From contig NZ_JAVDUV010000001.1 of the NCBI RefSeq assembly GCF_031456545.1, positions 1,426,001-1,490,000 on the forward strand: a stretch of 64,000 nt of DNA. Direction: 5' to 3'. The position numbers and the translations under genes were made by a program. The notes below the pieces were generated by a model. It worked only from the letters and a program-made list of their open reading frames with translations. It ran no database searches and had not been told where the DNA came from. Of this stretch, positions 1 to 8,570 are shown one piece after another. How positions within the stretch are numbered: position 1 is the stretch's first letter; each line of letters opens with the position of its first letter. This DNA comes from Agromyces sp. 3263 (GTDB lineage: Bacteria > Actinomycetota > Actinomycetes > Actinomycetales > Microbacteriaceae).

Positions 1-3
1 CGG

Positions 4-642
4 GTGGTCCCCTTGGAGAACCTGTGGGCGTTCGTGCTCACGTCGATCGTGCTGATCGTGATCCCCGGTCCGAGCGTGCTGTTCGTGATCGGGCGGTCGC
101 TCGCGCTCGGCCGCGTCGGCGGCCTGCTCAGCGTGCTCGGCAACGCCATCGGCATGATCCCGCTCGTGGCGGCGGTCGCCCTCGGCGTCGGTGCGCTGGT
201 CGCCCAGTCGGTCGTGATCTTCACGATCATCAAGTTCGCCGGCGCCCTGTACCTCGTCTACCTCGGCATCCAGGCGATTCGGCACCGAGCGGATGCCGCG
301 GCCGCCGTCAACGGCGAGGTCGCCCCCCGCTCGCACTGGCGCCAGCTCGGCGAGGGCTTCGTCGTGGGCGTCACCAACCCCAAGACCATCGCCTTCTTCG
401 TCGCCGTGCTGCCCCAGTTCGTCGACTTCACGGCCGGCTCGATTCCCCTGCAGCTCTTCGAGCTCGGCGTCGTGTTCATCGTGCTCGCGCTGCTCTGCGA
501 CTCGGTCTGGGCGCTCGCGGCGAGCGCGGCCCGCGACTGGTTCGCGCGCTCGCCCAAGCGTGCGGCCCACCTCGCCGCGACCGGCGGCGTCATGATGATC
601 GGCCTCGGCGGGGTGCTCGCCCTCACGGGCAACAAGCACTGA
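4..642 (+). CDS. LysE/RhtB-family amino-acid exporter
   Basis: A 212-residue inner-membrane protein with about six hydrophobic segments. The N-terminus carries the family signature: a first membrane helix leading into IPGPSVLFVIGRSLALG (residues 20-36), and a mid-protein VGVTNPKTIAFFVAVLPQF block. Members export basic or neutral amino acids and related metabolites by proton antiport; the substrate cannot be read from sequence. The start is a GTG 3 nt from the window edge. The protein looks complete because the first membrane helix begins a few residues in, but an upstream start cannot be excluded. It converges on the symporter gene, with a strong hairpin between them. Confidence 0.85.
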   Translation: MVPLENLWAFVLTSIVLIVIPGPSVLFVIGRSLALGRVGGLLSVLGNAIGMIPLVAAVALGVGALVAQSVVIFTIIKFAGALYLVYLGIQAIRHRADAAAAVNGEVAPRSHWRQLGEGFVVGVTNPKTIAFFVAVLPQFVDFTAGSIPLQLFELGVVFIVLALLCDSVWALAASAARDWFARSPKRAAHLAATGGVMMIGLGGVLALTGNKH

Positions 643-690
643 CGGAGCACACGCCCTGCAGCGCGCGCTGGGACAGGCGCTCGGACAGGC

Positions 691-732
691 GGAACGGCGG
701 ATGCCTCGCCCCCACGAGGCATCCGCCGTTCC
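691..732. terminator. Bidirectional terminator hairpin
   Basis: Perfect 18-bp inverted repeat (691-708 and 715-732) with a 6-nt loop CCCCCA, placed between the convergent lysE-like and symporter genes. There is no T-run, as is usual for actinobacterial terminators. The stem contains the recurring GGATGCC/GGCATCC word. Confidence 0.8.
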
Positions 733-753
733 CGTCTCGGTGCGGCCGCCGGC

Positions 754-2289
754 CTATTCCGCTGCGGGCCGCGTCGCGGCGATGGGCTCGCCGTGGCTCG
801 CTGCCGGGACCGCGGCGTCGGGCTCAGCGGCATCCGCCTCGGGCTCGGCGCGGCCGGCGAGCCGGTCGTTCCAGATCTGCAGCACCGACGCCGGCGTGCG
901 CGGGGTGAGCAGGCTGGCGATGACGTACGCCGCGAGGCTGGCGGCGAGGCCGAAGTAGATCGGCTCGTTCGCCATGACGCCGCCGGGCACGACGAACATC
1001 GTGCCGAGCGTCACGACCGTGCCGACCCCCATCGACCAGAGCGCCCCGGCCCCGGTCGCGCGCTTCCATACGAAGCCGCCGAGGATGGCGACGAGGAGAC
1101 CGCCGACCAGGATGTCGTAGGCGACCGTCAGTGCGGCGACCACGTCGTTGAGCATGGCGGCGATGACGATGACCGCGACCCCGAGCACCACGACGTAGAG
1201 GCGGTTGGAGCGGATGTCGTGCTCGGGATTCGAGTTCGCCGCGGCATCCGCTGCGCTACGACCGAAGAGCCGCTTCACGATGGGCATGACGTCGGCGCGG
1301 GCGACCGTGGCCGTGGCGATGAGCGCGCCCGAGGCGGTCGACATCATCGCGGCGACGGCGGCCGCGAGCACGATGCCGCTGAGGCCGATCGGCAGGATCT
1401 GCTGGGTGACGGCGGCGTACACGTCGTCCTTCGCCTCGATGCCCGGCATGAACGAGGCGGCGGCGGTGCCGATGAGTGCGCCGGCGACGCCGTAGAGCAG
1501 GCAGTAGACGGATGCCGCGGTGCCGCCCCACTTCGCGACCTTCGGGGAGCGCGCCGTGAAGACCCGCTGCCAGATGTCCTGGCCGATGAGCATGCCGAAC
1601 GTGTAGATGACGAAGAACGTGATGATCGTGTCGACGCCGATCGCCGTGAAGTCGAACGCCGCCTCGCCGAGCCGGTCGACGATGCCCTCGTAGCCGCCCG
1701 CGTGGATCCAGGCGAAGGGCAGCAGCAGGAAGAAGACGCCGATGGTCTTCAGGACGAACTGCACCATGTCGGTGAGGGTGATCGACCACATGCCGCCGAT
1801 CGAGGAGTAGAGCATCACGATCACGCCGCCGATGATCACCGAGAGCGTGCGGTCGGTGTCGAACAGCACGTTGAAGATCGTCGCGTAGGCGATCGTCGAC
1901 GTCACCGAGAGCATGAGCGTGTAGGCCATCATGACGAAGCCCGAGGCGCTCGTGGCGTTCACGCCGTAGCGGAGCTTCAGCATCTGCGCGACGGTGTAGA
2001 CCTTCAGCTTCGCGATGCGGCTCGCGAACAGGATGCTGAGGAGGAAGAGGCCCACGGCGATCGCGACGACGAGCCACATGCCCGAGATGCCGAACTTGTA
2101 GCCGAGGCCGACGCCGCCGACGGTCGAGGCACCGCCGAGCACGACGGCCGCCATGGTGCCGGTGTAGAGCGTCGGGCCGAGGCGCCGGCCGGCGACGAGG
2201 AAGTCGCTCGAGTTCTTGGTGCGGGACTTGCCCCACCAGCCGAACAGCAGCATGGCGGCGAGGTAGATGATGATGATCGCGATATCCAT
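754..2289 (-). CDS. Sodium:solute symporter family transporter
   Basis: A 511-residue polytopic membrane protein of the SSS family (PF00474), with about 13 hydrophobic segments and the family's long helix-rich core ending in a short acidic, Ala-rich cytoplasmic tail. Such proteins import small solutes with Na+. The ATG at 2289 has an AAGGA ribosome-binding site 8 nt upstream. It is the last gene of a minus-strand set with a TPP-dependent enzyme and agmatinase, 51 nt after the TPP gene. A guanidino compound, polyamine or derived acid is therefore the likely substrate, but this is inferred from context only. Confidence 0.85.
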   Translation of the reverse strand: MDIAIIIIYLAAMLLFGWWGKSRTKNSSDFLVAGRRLGPTLYTGTMAAVVLGGASTVGGVGLGYKFGISGMWLVVAIAVGLFLLSILFASRIAKLKVYTVAQMLKLRYGVNATSASGFVMMAYTLMLSVTSTIAYATIFNVLFDTDRTLSVIIGGVIVMLYSSIGGMWSITLTDMVQFVLKTIGVFFLLLPFAWIHAGGYEGIVDRLGEAAFDFTAIGVDTIITFFVIYTFGMLIGQDIWQRVFTARSPKVAKWGGTAASVYCLLYGVAGALIGTAAASFMPGIEAKDDVYAAVTQQILPIGLSGIVLAAAVAAMMSTASGALIATATVARADVMPIVKRLFGRSAADAAANSNPEHDIRSNRLYVVVLGVAVIVIAAMLNDVVAALTVAYDILVGGLLVAILGGFVWKRATGAGALWSMGVGTVVTLGTMFVVPGGVMANEPIYFGLAASLAAYVIASLLTPRTPASVLQIWNDRLAGRAEPEADAAEPDAAVPAASHGEPIAATRPAAE

Positions 2290-2340
2290 CGTTGGATCCT
2301 TTGCGTCAGGTCTCGGTCGAGGGTCGGGTGGTGCGTCGGG

Positions 2341-4068
2341 TTACTGCAGGTGTGTCGGCGCGAACATGCGCAACACGGCGGGCACGACCACGACAACGGG
2401 GCCGGGCTCGCGGAAGGTGCGGGCGATGGTCTCGCCCACGGTCTCGAGGGTCGCCTCATGGGCGGTCACGCCGAACGCCCTGGCGAGCGCGGCGAAGTCG
2501 GGGCCGGCGAGCTCGGTGGCCGTGGCCTGGCCGAACTGCTCCGTCATGTACTCGCGGAGGATGCCGTAGCCGCCGTCGTCGACGATGAGCCAGGTCACGT
2601 CGGCGTCGTGCTGGCGGGCGGTCGCGAGTTCGGCGATCGAGTACATCGCGCCGCCGTCGCCCGAGACGGCGAGGGTGCGCCGGCCGGAGCCGATCGCCGC
2701 GGCGAGCGCTGCGGGGAACGCGAAGCCGAGGCCGCCCGAGCCCTGGGCGGAGTGGAACTCGCCCCGCTCTGGATCCCAGGCCGACCAGGCCCAGTAACCG
2801 GCGATCGTCATGTCCCAGAAGGTGTGGGCGTCGGCGGGCACGGCGGCGCGGAGGTCGGCGAGCAGGCCGCGCTCGGCGGCGAGGTCCTGCGCGGCGAGGC
2901 GGGCCTCGACGTCGGCGCGGAGGCGTGCGGCGACCCGAGCGCCGGACGCGTGGCGGTCGGCCGTGCCAGCCGGTCGCTGCGACTCGTGCTCGGTCGGCCG
3001 TGACGGAAGCCGGTCGGCGATGGCCGACAGGGCGAGTGCGGCGTCGGCGTGGATGCCGAGGCCCCGGAAGTTCGAGCCCAGCACGCGGGGCTCGGCGTCG
3101 ACCTGGATGAGCCGGCCGCGCGGCGCGAACGTGAAGTAGTTGCTCGTGACCTCGCCGATGGCGGTGCCGACGGCGAGGAGCACGTCGGCCTGCTCGAGCA
3201 GGTCGGTCGTGTACCGGTCCTCGATCCACGATGCCGCCGACAGCGGGTGGTCGAATGGGATCGCGCCCTTGCCGCCGACGGTCGAGACGACGGGCGCGTC
3301 CAGGGCCTCGGCGAGCCGCACGAGCGCGGCGCGGCCGCCCTGCGAGCGCCGCACTCCCCCGCCGGCGAGGATGACCGGGCGCTCGGCGCCCGCGAGCAGC
3401 GCGGCGGCCTCGTCGACGAGCTCGGGCCGCGGCATCCGCTCGGGGATCGACGTGATCGCCGACTGCACCGGCGGCACGTCGGTGGCCTCGAGGAGCACGT
3501 CCTCGGGGATCTCGACCCACGTGGGACCGGCCGGAGCCGCCTGGGCGAGCGACCACGCGTCGGCGAGGGCCGACGGGATGTGCGCGGCCTCACGGACGAG
3601 CGCGGTCGACTTGGTGACGTTGCGCGCGCTCTGCTGCTGGTCGTCGAGCTGGTGCAACAGGCCCTTGCGGGCGCCGCCGAGTCCGCGGCGGGGGATCTGG
3701 CTCGTGATGACGAGCACCGGGACGCCGGTGGCATACGCCTCCTGCAGTGCGCCGAGCGCGGTGAGCGCGCCCGGGCCGGTCGAGAGGAACAGCACGCCGA
3801 CCTCACCCGTCGCGCGTGCGTAGCCGTCGGCGCCGAACGCCGAGTTGTTCTCGACGCGCGAGCTCACGAACTCGAGCTCACTGCGGCGGATCGCGTCGAA
3901 CAGGCCGAGCGCGTGCTGGCCCGGGATGCCGAAGACGTGGGTGACGCCGAGCGCCGCCAGCGATTCGACCACGACGTCGCCGCCGTTGCGGACGTGGGCG
4001 TCGGGGGTCGGGGCGGCGTCCGTCGGGTCGGCCGTGCCCGCCGACTCGGCCGCGCGCGCGTCGATCAT
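2341..4068 (-). CDS. Thiamine-pyrophosphate-dependent enzyme (acetolactate synthase-like)
   Basis: A 575-residue protein with the three domains of the acetolactate synthase/benzoylformate decarboxylase family. The N-terminal TPP-binding domain has FGIPGQHALGLFDAI and the proton-relay Glu in SSRVENNSAFGADGYA. The middle domain follows. The C-terminal domain has the TPP/Mg motif, starting at VSGDGGAMYS and ending in the DDGGYG segment. I start it at the ATG at 4068, 4 nt after the agmatinase stop; an in-frame ATG at 4131 would overlap agmatinase by 59 nt. No small regulatory subunit gene is adjacent and the gene sits among agmatinase, symporter and XRE-cupin genes, so a catabolic carboligase or decarboxylase is more likely than branched-chain amino-acid synthesis. 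Confidence 0.8.
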   Translation of the reverse strand: MIDARAAESAGTADPTDAAPTPDAHVRNGGDVVVESLAALGVTHVFGIPGQHALGLFDAIRRSELEFVSSRVENNSAFGADGYARATGEVGVLFLSTGPGALTALGALQEAYATGVPVLVITSQIPRRGLGGARKGLLHQLDDQQQSARNVTKSTALVREAAHIPSALADAWSLAQAAPAGPTWVEIPEDVLLEATDVPPVQSAITSIPERMPRPELVDEAAALLAGAERPVILAGGGVRRSQGGRAALVRLAEALDAPVVSTVGGKGAIPFDHPLSAASWIEDRYTTDLLEQADVLLAVGTAIGEVTSNYFTFAPRGRLIQVDAEPRVLGSNFRGLGIHADAALALSAIADRLPSRPTEHESQRPAGTADRHASGARVAARLRADVEARLAAQDLAAERGLLADLRAAVPADAHTFWDMTIAGYWAWSAWDPERGEFHSAQGSGGLGFAFPAALAAAIGSGRRTLAVSGDGGAMYSIAELATARQHDADVTWLIVDDGGYGILREYMTEQFGQATATELAGPDFAALARAFGVTAHEATLETVGETIARTFREPGPVVVVVPAVLRMFAPTHLQ

Positions 4069-4072
4069 CGAC

Positions 4073-5080
4073 TCAGACAACGGATGCCTCGCGCAGGAGC
4101 TGCTCGGCCGAGGGCGCGCTGCCCGCGGCATCCGTCGCCTCGTGCTGGATCGCGAGCAGCGAGACCAGGTCGTACGCCAGGTGCGAGGCGGCGACGCCGG
4201 TGATCTCGGCGTGGTCGTAGGCCGGGGCGACCTCGACGACGTCGGCGCCGATGAGGTTGAGGCCGCGGAACCCGCGGAGGATCTCGAGGAGCTCGCGGCT
4301 CGTGATGCCGCCCGCCTCGGGAGTGCCGGTGCCGGGCGCGTGCGCGGGGTCCATGACGTCGACGTCGATGGAGATGTAGAGGGGGCGGTCGCCGATGCGA
4401 TCGCGGAGCTTCGCGACGACCTCGTCGACGCCCTGGCGGTAGACGTCGGCGCTCGTGACGATGCCGAAGCCGAAGCGGCGGTCGTCCTCGAGGTCCTTCT
4501 TGCCGTAGAGCGGGCCGCGCGTGCCGACGTGGCTCAGCGCCTCGGTGTCGATGATGCCCTCCTCGAACGCCCGCCGGAACGGGGTGCCGTGCGTGTACTC
4601 GGCGCCGAAGTAGGTGTCCCACGTGTCGAGGTGCGCGTCGAAGTGGAGCAGCGCGACGGGCCCGTGCCGCTCGGCCGCGGCGCGGAGCAGCGGGAGCGCG
4701 ATGGTGTGGTCGCCGCCGAGCGTGACGAGGCGCGTGCCGTTCGCGGTGAGGTCGAGGGCGGCGGCCTGGATGGCGTCGATCGCCTCGCCGATGTGGAACG
4801 GGTTCGCGACGATGTCGCCCGCGTCGGCGACCTGGGCGATCTCGAACGGCGACACGTCGAGCGCCGGATTGTAGGGACGCAGCAGGCGCGAGGCCTCACG
4901 GATGTGCGTCGGGCCGAAGCGCGCGCCGGGCCGGTAGGACACGCCGCTGTCGAACGGCACGCCGGCGACGACGATGTCGGCATGCTCGACCTGGTCGAGG
5001 CGGGGCAGCCGCGCGAACCCGGCGGGGCCCGCGTAGCGAGGGGTCTTGGAGCTGTCGATGGGACCGATCGGCTGCGTCAT
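4073..5080 (-). CDS. speB: Agmatinase / guanidino-acid ureohydrolase
   Basis: A 335-residue member of the arginase/agmatinase family, which hydrolyses agmatine (or a guanidino acid) to urea and an amine at a binuclear Mn site. The metal-ligand motifs are intact: [18 protein letters not shown] and [19 protein letters not shown]. Length and the N-terminal GVPFDSG segment fit the agmatinase/guanidinobutyrase branch. The ATG at 5080 has an AGGAGG site 8 nt upstream. Homologues in this family differ in substrate (agmatine, guanidinobutyrate, guanidinopropionate), so agmatinase is the default name only. It is the first structural gene after the XRE-cupin regulator, with repeats in its promoter region. 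Confidence 0.88.
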   Translation of the reverse strand: MTQPIGPIDSSKTPRYAGPAGFARLPRLDQVEHADIVVAGVPFDSGVSYRPGARFGPTHIREASRLLRPYNPALDVSPFEIAQVADAGDIVANPFHIGEAIDAIQAAALDLTANGTRLVTLGGDHTIALPLLRAAAERHGPVALLHFDAHLDTWDTYFGAEYTHGTPFRRAFEEGIIDTEALSHVGTRGPLYGKKDLEDDRRFGFGIVTSADVYRQGVDEVVAKLRDRIGDRPLYISIDVDVMDPAHAPGTGTPEAGGITSRELLEILRGFRGLNLIGADVVEVAPAYDHAEITGVAASHLAYDLVSLLAIQHEATDAAGSAPSAEQLLREASVV

Positions 5081-5091
5081 CTCGCAACCTC

Positions 5092-5161
5092 CTTGTTGCT
5101 TGGCTTGTTGCTTTGTGTGAATCTTTTGTTGCTACATGGGCAACTACGACTGCACACAAAG
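5092..5161 (-). promoter_or_regulatory. Agmatinase promoter region with repeats
   Basis: An AT-rich island inside very GC-rich DNA. On the plus strand TTGTTGCT occurs three times (5093-5100, 5105-5112, 5126-5133), at 12- and 21-bp spacing. CTTTGTGTG (5111-5119) and CACACAAAG (5153-5161) form an inverted pair 33 bp apart. The copy nearest the gene overlaps its ribosome-binding site. These are plausible binding sites for the XRE-cupin regulator encoded next door (inference). Confidence 0.5.
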
Positions 5162-5268
5162 TAGCCCTGATGCGGGCGCGCGTCAAGACCGGATCGAGAC
5201 GGATGCCGCGCGCACGCGACGTCCGCCATGGTCAGCCGTGCGCGCGCTCGAGCCGGAGGGGCTCGCGG

Positions 5269-5847
5269 TCAGGAGCTCCAGAGCGCCGGCACGAGCACCC
5301 AGATCACCTCGGCGCCACCGTCGCCGGCGACCTGCCAGCTGTGCGGCTCGTGACCGTTGAAGGTGATGCTGTCGCCGGGGCCGAGCTCCCAGTCCTGGTC
5401 GGAGAAGCGCACGACGACCGAGCCCTGCAGCACATGCAGCACGTCGACGTCGGCGGCGACCGCATAGAGCTCCTTGCCGCCGTGACCGCCCGGCTCGATC
5501 ACCGACCGGATCACCTGCACGCGCGACTCCGAGCGCGGCGAGAGCAGGCGCTCCTCGGTGTCGACGCCGCCGAGGTTGATGCGCGGCCCGGTGCCCGAGG
5601 GGACGAACTGCACGTCGGGCGCCTCGAACAGGGAGCCGACCGAGATGGAGAGCACCTCGCACAGGGTGATCAACGACGAGACGCTGGGCGAGGTCATGTC
5701 GCGCTCGACCCGGGAGAGGAAGCCCTTGGTCAGCCCCGTGATGCGCGCGACCTCGTCGATGGTGAGCTGCTGGGCCTGGCGGGCGGCGCGCAGGCGGGAG
5801 CCGATGGCGACACGGCGACTGTTCGGCTCCAACGGCATCGGGCGCAT
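5269..5847 (-). CDS. XRE-family regulator with cupin domain
   Basis: A 192-residue DNA-binding protein. Residues 10-65 form an XRE helix-turn-helix (QLTIDEVARITGLTKGFLSRVERD), and about residues 105-185 form a cupin_2 ligand-binding domain (VLHVLQGSVVVRF, LGPGDSITFNGHEPHSW). Proteins of this type often control polyamine, amino-acid or guanidino-compound catabolic genes. I start at the ATG at 5847 because a TAGCGT -10-like box at 5862-5857 would place the mRNA start only a few bases upstream; an in-frame GTG at 5856 is the alternative. It is encoded upstream of agmatinase on the same strand and probably controls that module. Confidence 0.85.
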   Translation of the reverse strand: MRPMPLEPNSRRVAIGSRLRAARQAQQLTIDEVARITGLTKGFLSRVERDMTSPSVSSLITLCEVLSISVGSLFEAPDVQFVPSGTGPRINLGGVDTEERLLSPRSESRVQVIRSVIEPGGHGGKELYAVAADVDVLHVLQGSVVVRFSDQDWELGPGDSITFNGHEPHSWQVAGDGGAEVIWVLVPALWSS

Positions 5848-5915
5848 GATGCACACACGCTACCCGATGGGCCTCCGCCTGCCGCGGACGCGGATGAGCG
5901 CCCGGCCGAACGGGG

Positions 5916-6452
5916 TCAGTCGCGCGTCGCCGTGCCCGTCAGGATGCCGCGCGCGATCGCGTGGAAGAAGCACCGAGCGCCCAGGATCGCCGGCGAGGCG
6001 TCTGCGTCGAGCTCGAGGCCCGGCACGTCGAGCGCGTGCACGACGAAGAGGTACCGGTGCACGCCCGTGCCCCGCGGGGGCGCCGCGCCGATGAACCCGC
6101 GCGAGCCCTCCTCGTTGCGCAGCACCAACGCGCCGTCGGGCAGCGGCGGGCCGCCGGCACTGCCCGCACCCGCCTCGAGGCTCGTCACCGACGCCGGCAG
6201 GTTCGCGAGCGACCAGTGCCACCAGCCGGAGCCGCTCGGCGCGTCGGGGTCGAGGCAGGTCACAGCGAAGCTGCGGGTCGCCGCCGGGAAGCCCGACCAC
6301 GACAGCTGCGGCGAGCGGTCGACGCCGCCCGCGGCCGAACTCCACTGGGGGCGGCCGAGCGGCCCGCCCTCCTCGAAGTCGGCGCTCGTCACGGTGAACG
6401 AGTCCACGGGCCGCAAGCCCTGCAGTGCCTGGTACGGGTCGACGTCGAGCAT
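5916..6452 (-). CDS. YbhB/YbcL-type PEBP-family protein
   Basis: A 178-residue protein of the phosphatidylethanolamine-binding protein family. It has the conserved ligand-pocket motif DPDAPSGSGWWHW (around residue 70), the loop carrying GVHRYLFVVHAL, and the C-terminal helix. Bacterial members are cytoplasmic or periplasmic and their ligand is usually unknown. No signal peptide is visible. It ends 68 bp downstream of the XRE-cupin start on the same strand, and its own start is near 6452. I cannot assign a physiological role. Confidence 0.85.
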   Translation of the reverse strand: MLDVDPYQALQGLRPVDSFTVTSADFEEGGPLGRPQWSSAAGGVDRSPQLSWSGFPAATRSFAVTCLDPDAPSGSGWWHWSLANLPASVTSLEAGAGSAGGPPLPDGALVLRNEEGSRGFIGAAPPRGTGVHRYLFVVHALDVPGLELDADASPAILGARCFFHAIARGILTGTATRD

Positions 6453-6639
6453 CGCGATCCTCCTCGGGAGTGGTCGTCTGCGGTCGCCGCCAGCCTATGC
6501 GGCGGGGGCGCCGGGGCGACCCCCTTGACGGGCGGGTCGGAGAGTCGGGCCCGCGGGTCGGGCGGCGCACCGTGGAGCGGGCGGCGGGCGGGCGCCCGGG
6601 AGGTGCCGACCCGCTCGGCCGGCTCGCGGCATCCGACCG

Positions 6640-6654
6640 TATGATCTCGGGGTG
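6640..6654 (+). promoter_or_regulatory. Leaderless-type -10 box of trhO
   Basis: TATGAT at 6640-6645, then 6 nt, then the GTG start codon at 6652. The spacing puts the transcription start at or next to the start codon; no Shine-Dalgarno sequence is present. Confidence 0.6.
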
Positions 6655-7605
6655 GCCGTCGCCAAGATCCTCCTCTACTACGTCTTCACCCCGCTCGCCG
6701 ACCCCGACGCCGTGCGCCTCTGGCAGCGCGACCTCGCCGAGTCGCTCGGGCTGCGCGGGCGCATCCTCATCTCGAAGGACGGCCTGAACGGCACGCTCGG
6801 CGGCGAGCTGCGGGCGCTCAAGCGCTACGTGCGCAAGACCCGCGACTACCCGGCGTTCAAGCACATCGACTTCAAATGGAGCGAGGGCACCGGGCTCGAC
6901 GAGGCGGGCGCGAGCCTCGACTTCCCGAAGCTCGTGGTGAAGGTGCGCGACGAGATCGTGTCGTTCGGGGCGCCGGGCGAGCTGCGCGTCGACGACGCGG
7001 GCGTGGTGGGCGGCGGCACCCGGCTGACCCCGGAGGCGCTGCACGAGCTCGTGGCCGAACGCGGCGACGACGTGGTGTTCTTCGACGGACGCAACGCGCT
7101 CGAGGCGGCGATCGGGCGCTTCCGCGGGGCGGTCGTGCCCGACGTCGAGACCACGCGGGACTTCGTCGAGGAGCTCGACTCGGGGAAGTACGACGAGCTC
7201 AAGGGCCGCCCCGTCGTGACCTACTGCACCGGCGGCATCCGCTGCGAGGTGCTGTCGAGCCTGATGGCGAGCCGCGGCTTCGGCGAGGTCTACCAGCTCG
7301 AGGGCGGCATCGTGCGCTACGGCGAGCGCTACGGCGACGACGGGCTGTGGGACGGCTCGCTCTACGTCTTCGACGGGCGCGGCTCGGTCGACTTCAGCGA
7401 CCACGCCGCCGTGATCGGCACCTGCACGGTGTGCGGCGCGGCCACGAACCGCACCGTCAACTGCACGGATGCCGCGTGCCGCACGCAGCTCGTCGTGTGC
7501 GCGTCGTGCGACGCCGTCGCCTGCCCCGCGCACGCCGGCGCCGCGGCATCCGCCCAGCACGCGGCATCCGCCGCGCCGCACGCGGGCACGCAGCTGCCGG
7601 GATGA
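6652..7605 (+). CDS. trhO: tRNA uridine-34 5-hydroxylase TrhO
   Basis: A 317-residue rhodanese-related protein (YceA/TrhO family), which uses O2 to hydroxylate uridine 34 of certain tRNAs at the wobble base. The N-terminal acylphosphatase-like domain has [16 protein letters not shown]. The rhodanese domain has the active-site loop YCTGGIRCE, followed by a Cys-rich C-terminal tail ([23 protein letters not shown]) that resembles a zinc site. The GTG start is preceded by a TATGAT box 6 nt away, so the mRNA is probably leaderless. The last 20 residues are Ala-rich and may be dispensable. Confidence 0.9.
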   Translation: MAVAKILLYYVFTPLADPDAVRLWQRDLAESLGLRGRILISKDGLNGTLGGELRALKRYVRKTRDYPAFKHIDFKWSEGTGLDEAGASLDFPKLVVKVRDEIVSFGAPGELRVDDAGVVGGGTRLTPEALHELVAERGDDVVFFDGRNALEAAIGRFRGAVVPDVETTRDFVEELDSGKYDELKGRPVVTYCTGGIRCEVLSSLMASRGFGEVYQLEGGIVRYGERYGDDGLWDGSLYVFDGRGSVDFSDHAAVIGTCTVCGAATNRTVNCTDAACRTQLVVCASCDAVACPAHAGAAASAQHAASAAPHAGTQLPG

Positions 7606-7648
7606 CGCGAATCGGCCTTCCGGCGCTCGGGAAGGTCGATTCGCGTCA
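7603..7648. terminator. Hairpin overlapping the trhO stop codon
   Basis: 19-nt arms (7603-7621 and 7630-7648) with one mismatch and an 8-nt loop. The TGA stop codon of trhO is the first base triplet of the stem. It lies between convergent trhO and the nitrilase-like gene, so it probably ends transcription in both directions. Confidence 0.75.
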
Positions 7649-7686
7649 CCTCGCGCGGCCTGCTCGCGGGTCTGCCGGGGCGGCGG

Positions 7687-8568
7687 TCACGCGAGGGCGG
7701 GATCGACCGCCCAGGCCGGGGGCTGGAAGGTCGCCCCGCCGTACATCGGGTACCGCACGAGCGCGCACTGGTCGGCGAGCTGGGCCCACGGGCGGTTCAG
7801 CCCGAACGTGCCGTGCTCCCGCACGAGTCGCACACGGTCGAGGTCGAGCACCCCGAACAGCACCTCCTCGCCCTCGCCGGCCTGCTGCATGATCGTGCCC
7901 TCGGGATCGACGAGCACGCTCGCCCCCACGCCGGCGGGCGAGGCGCTGTTGACGTTGACGACGAAGACCTGATTCGCGAAGGCGTTCGCACGCGACATCA
8001 CGACCTCCATCTCGCGGTCGCGAGTGGTGGTCAGCGTCGGCTGGATGATCACGTCGGCGCCGAGCCACGCGAGCTGCCGGGCCACCTCGGGGAAGCTGCC
8101 GTCGAAGCAGATCGCGAGCCCGACCCGGCCCTTGCCCGGGATGTCGAACGTGACGAAGTCGCTGCCCGGCTCCAGCGCCTCGTACGGCCGCCATGGGAAG
8201 AGCTTGCGGTAGCGGGCGACGATCTCGCCCTCGGGTGAGATCGCGACGGCCGTGTTGAAGAGCCGTCCGTCCTCGTCGCGCTCGACGAGGGATCCGGGAA
8301 CGAGCCAGACGCCGAGCTCGCGGGCGAGGTCGCCGAGCCGGTCGGTGAGTGGGCCGGGGATGCTCGTCGCGGCGCGCTCGTCGAACTGCGGGTCGGCGAC
8401 GAGGAGCGGGCCGGGCGCCGCCAGCAGCAGCTCGGGCACGACGACCAGGTCGACGTGCGGCCGCATCGCGACCGCAGCGCGCACCTGGCCGGCGAACCGC
8501 TGCCACGTGGCGTCGAGGTCACGCGCCACGGCGGTGGTCTGGATGGCTGCAATGGACAGGGTGCGCAC
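7687..8568 (-). CDS. Carbon-nitrogen hydrolase (nitrilase superfamily)
   Basis: A 293-residue member of the nitrilase/amidase superfamily, which hydrolyses amide or nitrile C-N bonds with a Glu-Lys-Cys triad. All three are visible: Glu in VVVPELLLAA, Lys in ARYRKLFPW, and Cys in LAICFDGSFPE. I chose the GTG at 8568: it is 2 nt after the permease stop codon and has a GAGGAG ribosome-binding site. The open frame continues far upstream, but that part overlaps the permease and is not coding. Co-transcription with an amino-acid permease points to import and hydrolysis of an amide-like nitrogen source. Confidence 0.87.
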   Translation of the reverse strand: MRTLSIAAIQTTAVARDLDATWQRFAGQVRAAVAMRPHVDLVVVPELLLAAPGPLLVADPQFDERAATSIPGPLTDRLGDLARELGVWLVPGSLVERDEDGRLFNTAVAISPEGEIVARYRKLFPWRPYEALEPGSDFVTFDIPGKGRVGLAICFDGSFPEVARQLAWLGADVIIQPTLTTTRDREMEVVMSRANAFANQVFVVNVNSASPAGVGASVLVDPEGTIMQQAGEGEEVLFGVLDLDRVRLVREHGTFGLNRPWAQLADQCALVRYPMYGGATFQPPAWAVDPALA

Positions 8569-8570
8569 GA

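Noticed and set aside
793..3003. Long plus-strand open frame (736 codons) opposite the symporter and TPP-enzyme genes
   Set aside because: Composition is Arg/Asp/Gly repeats typical of antisense frames in GC-rich DNA; the opposite strand has clear family motifs.
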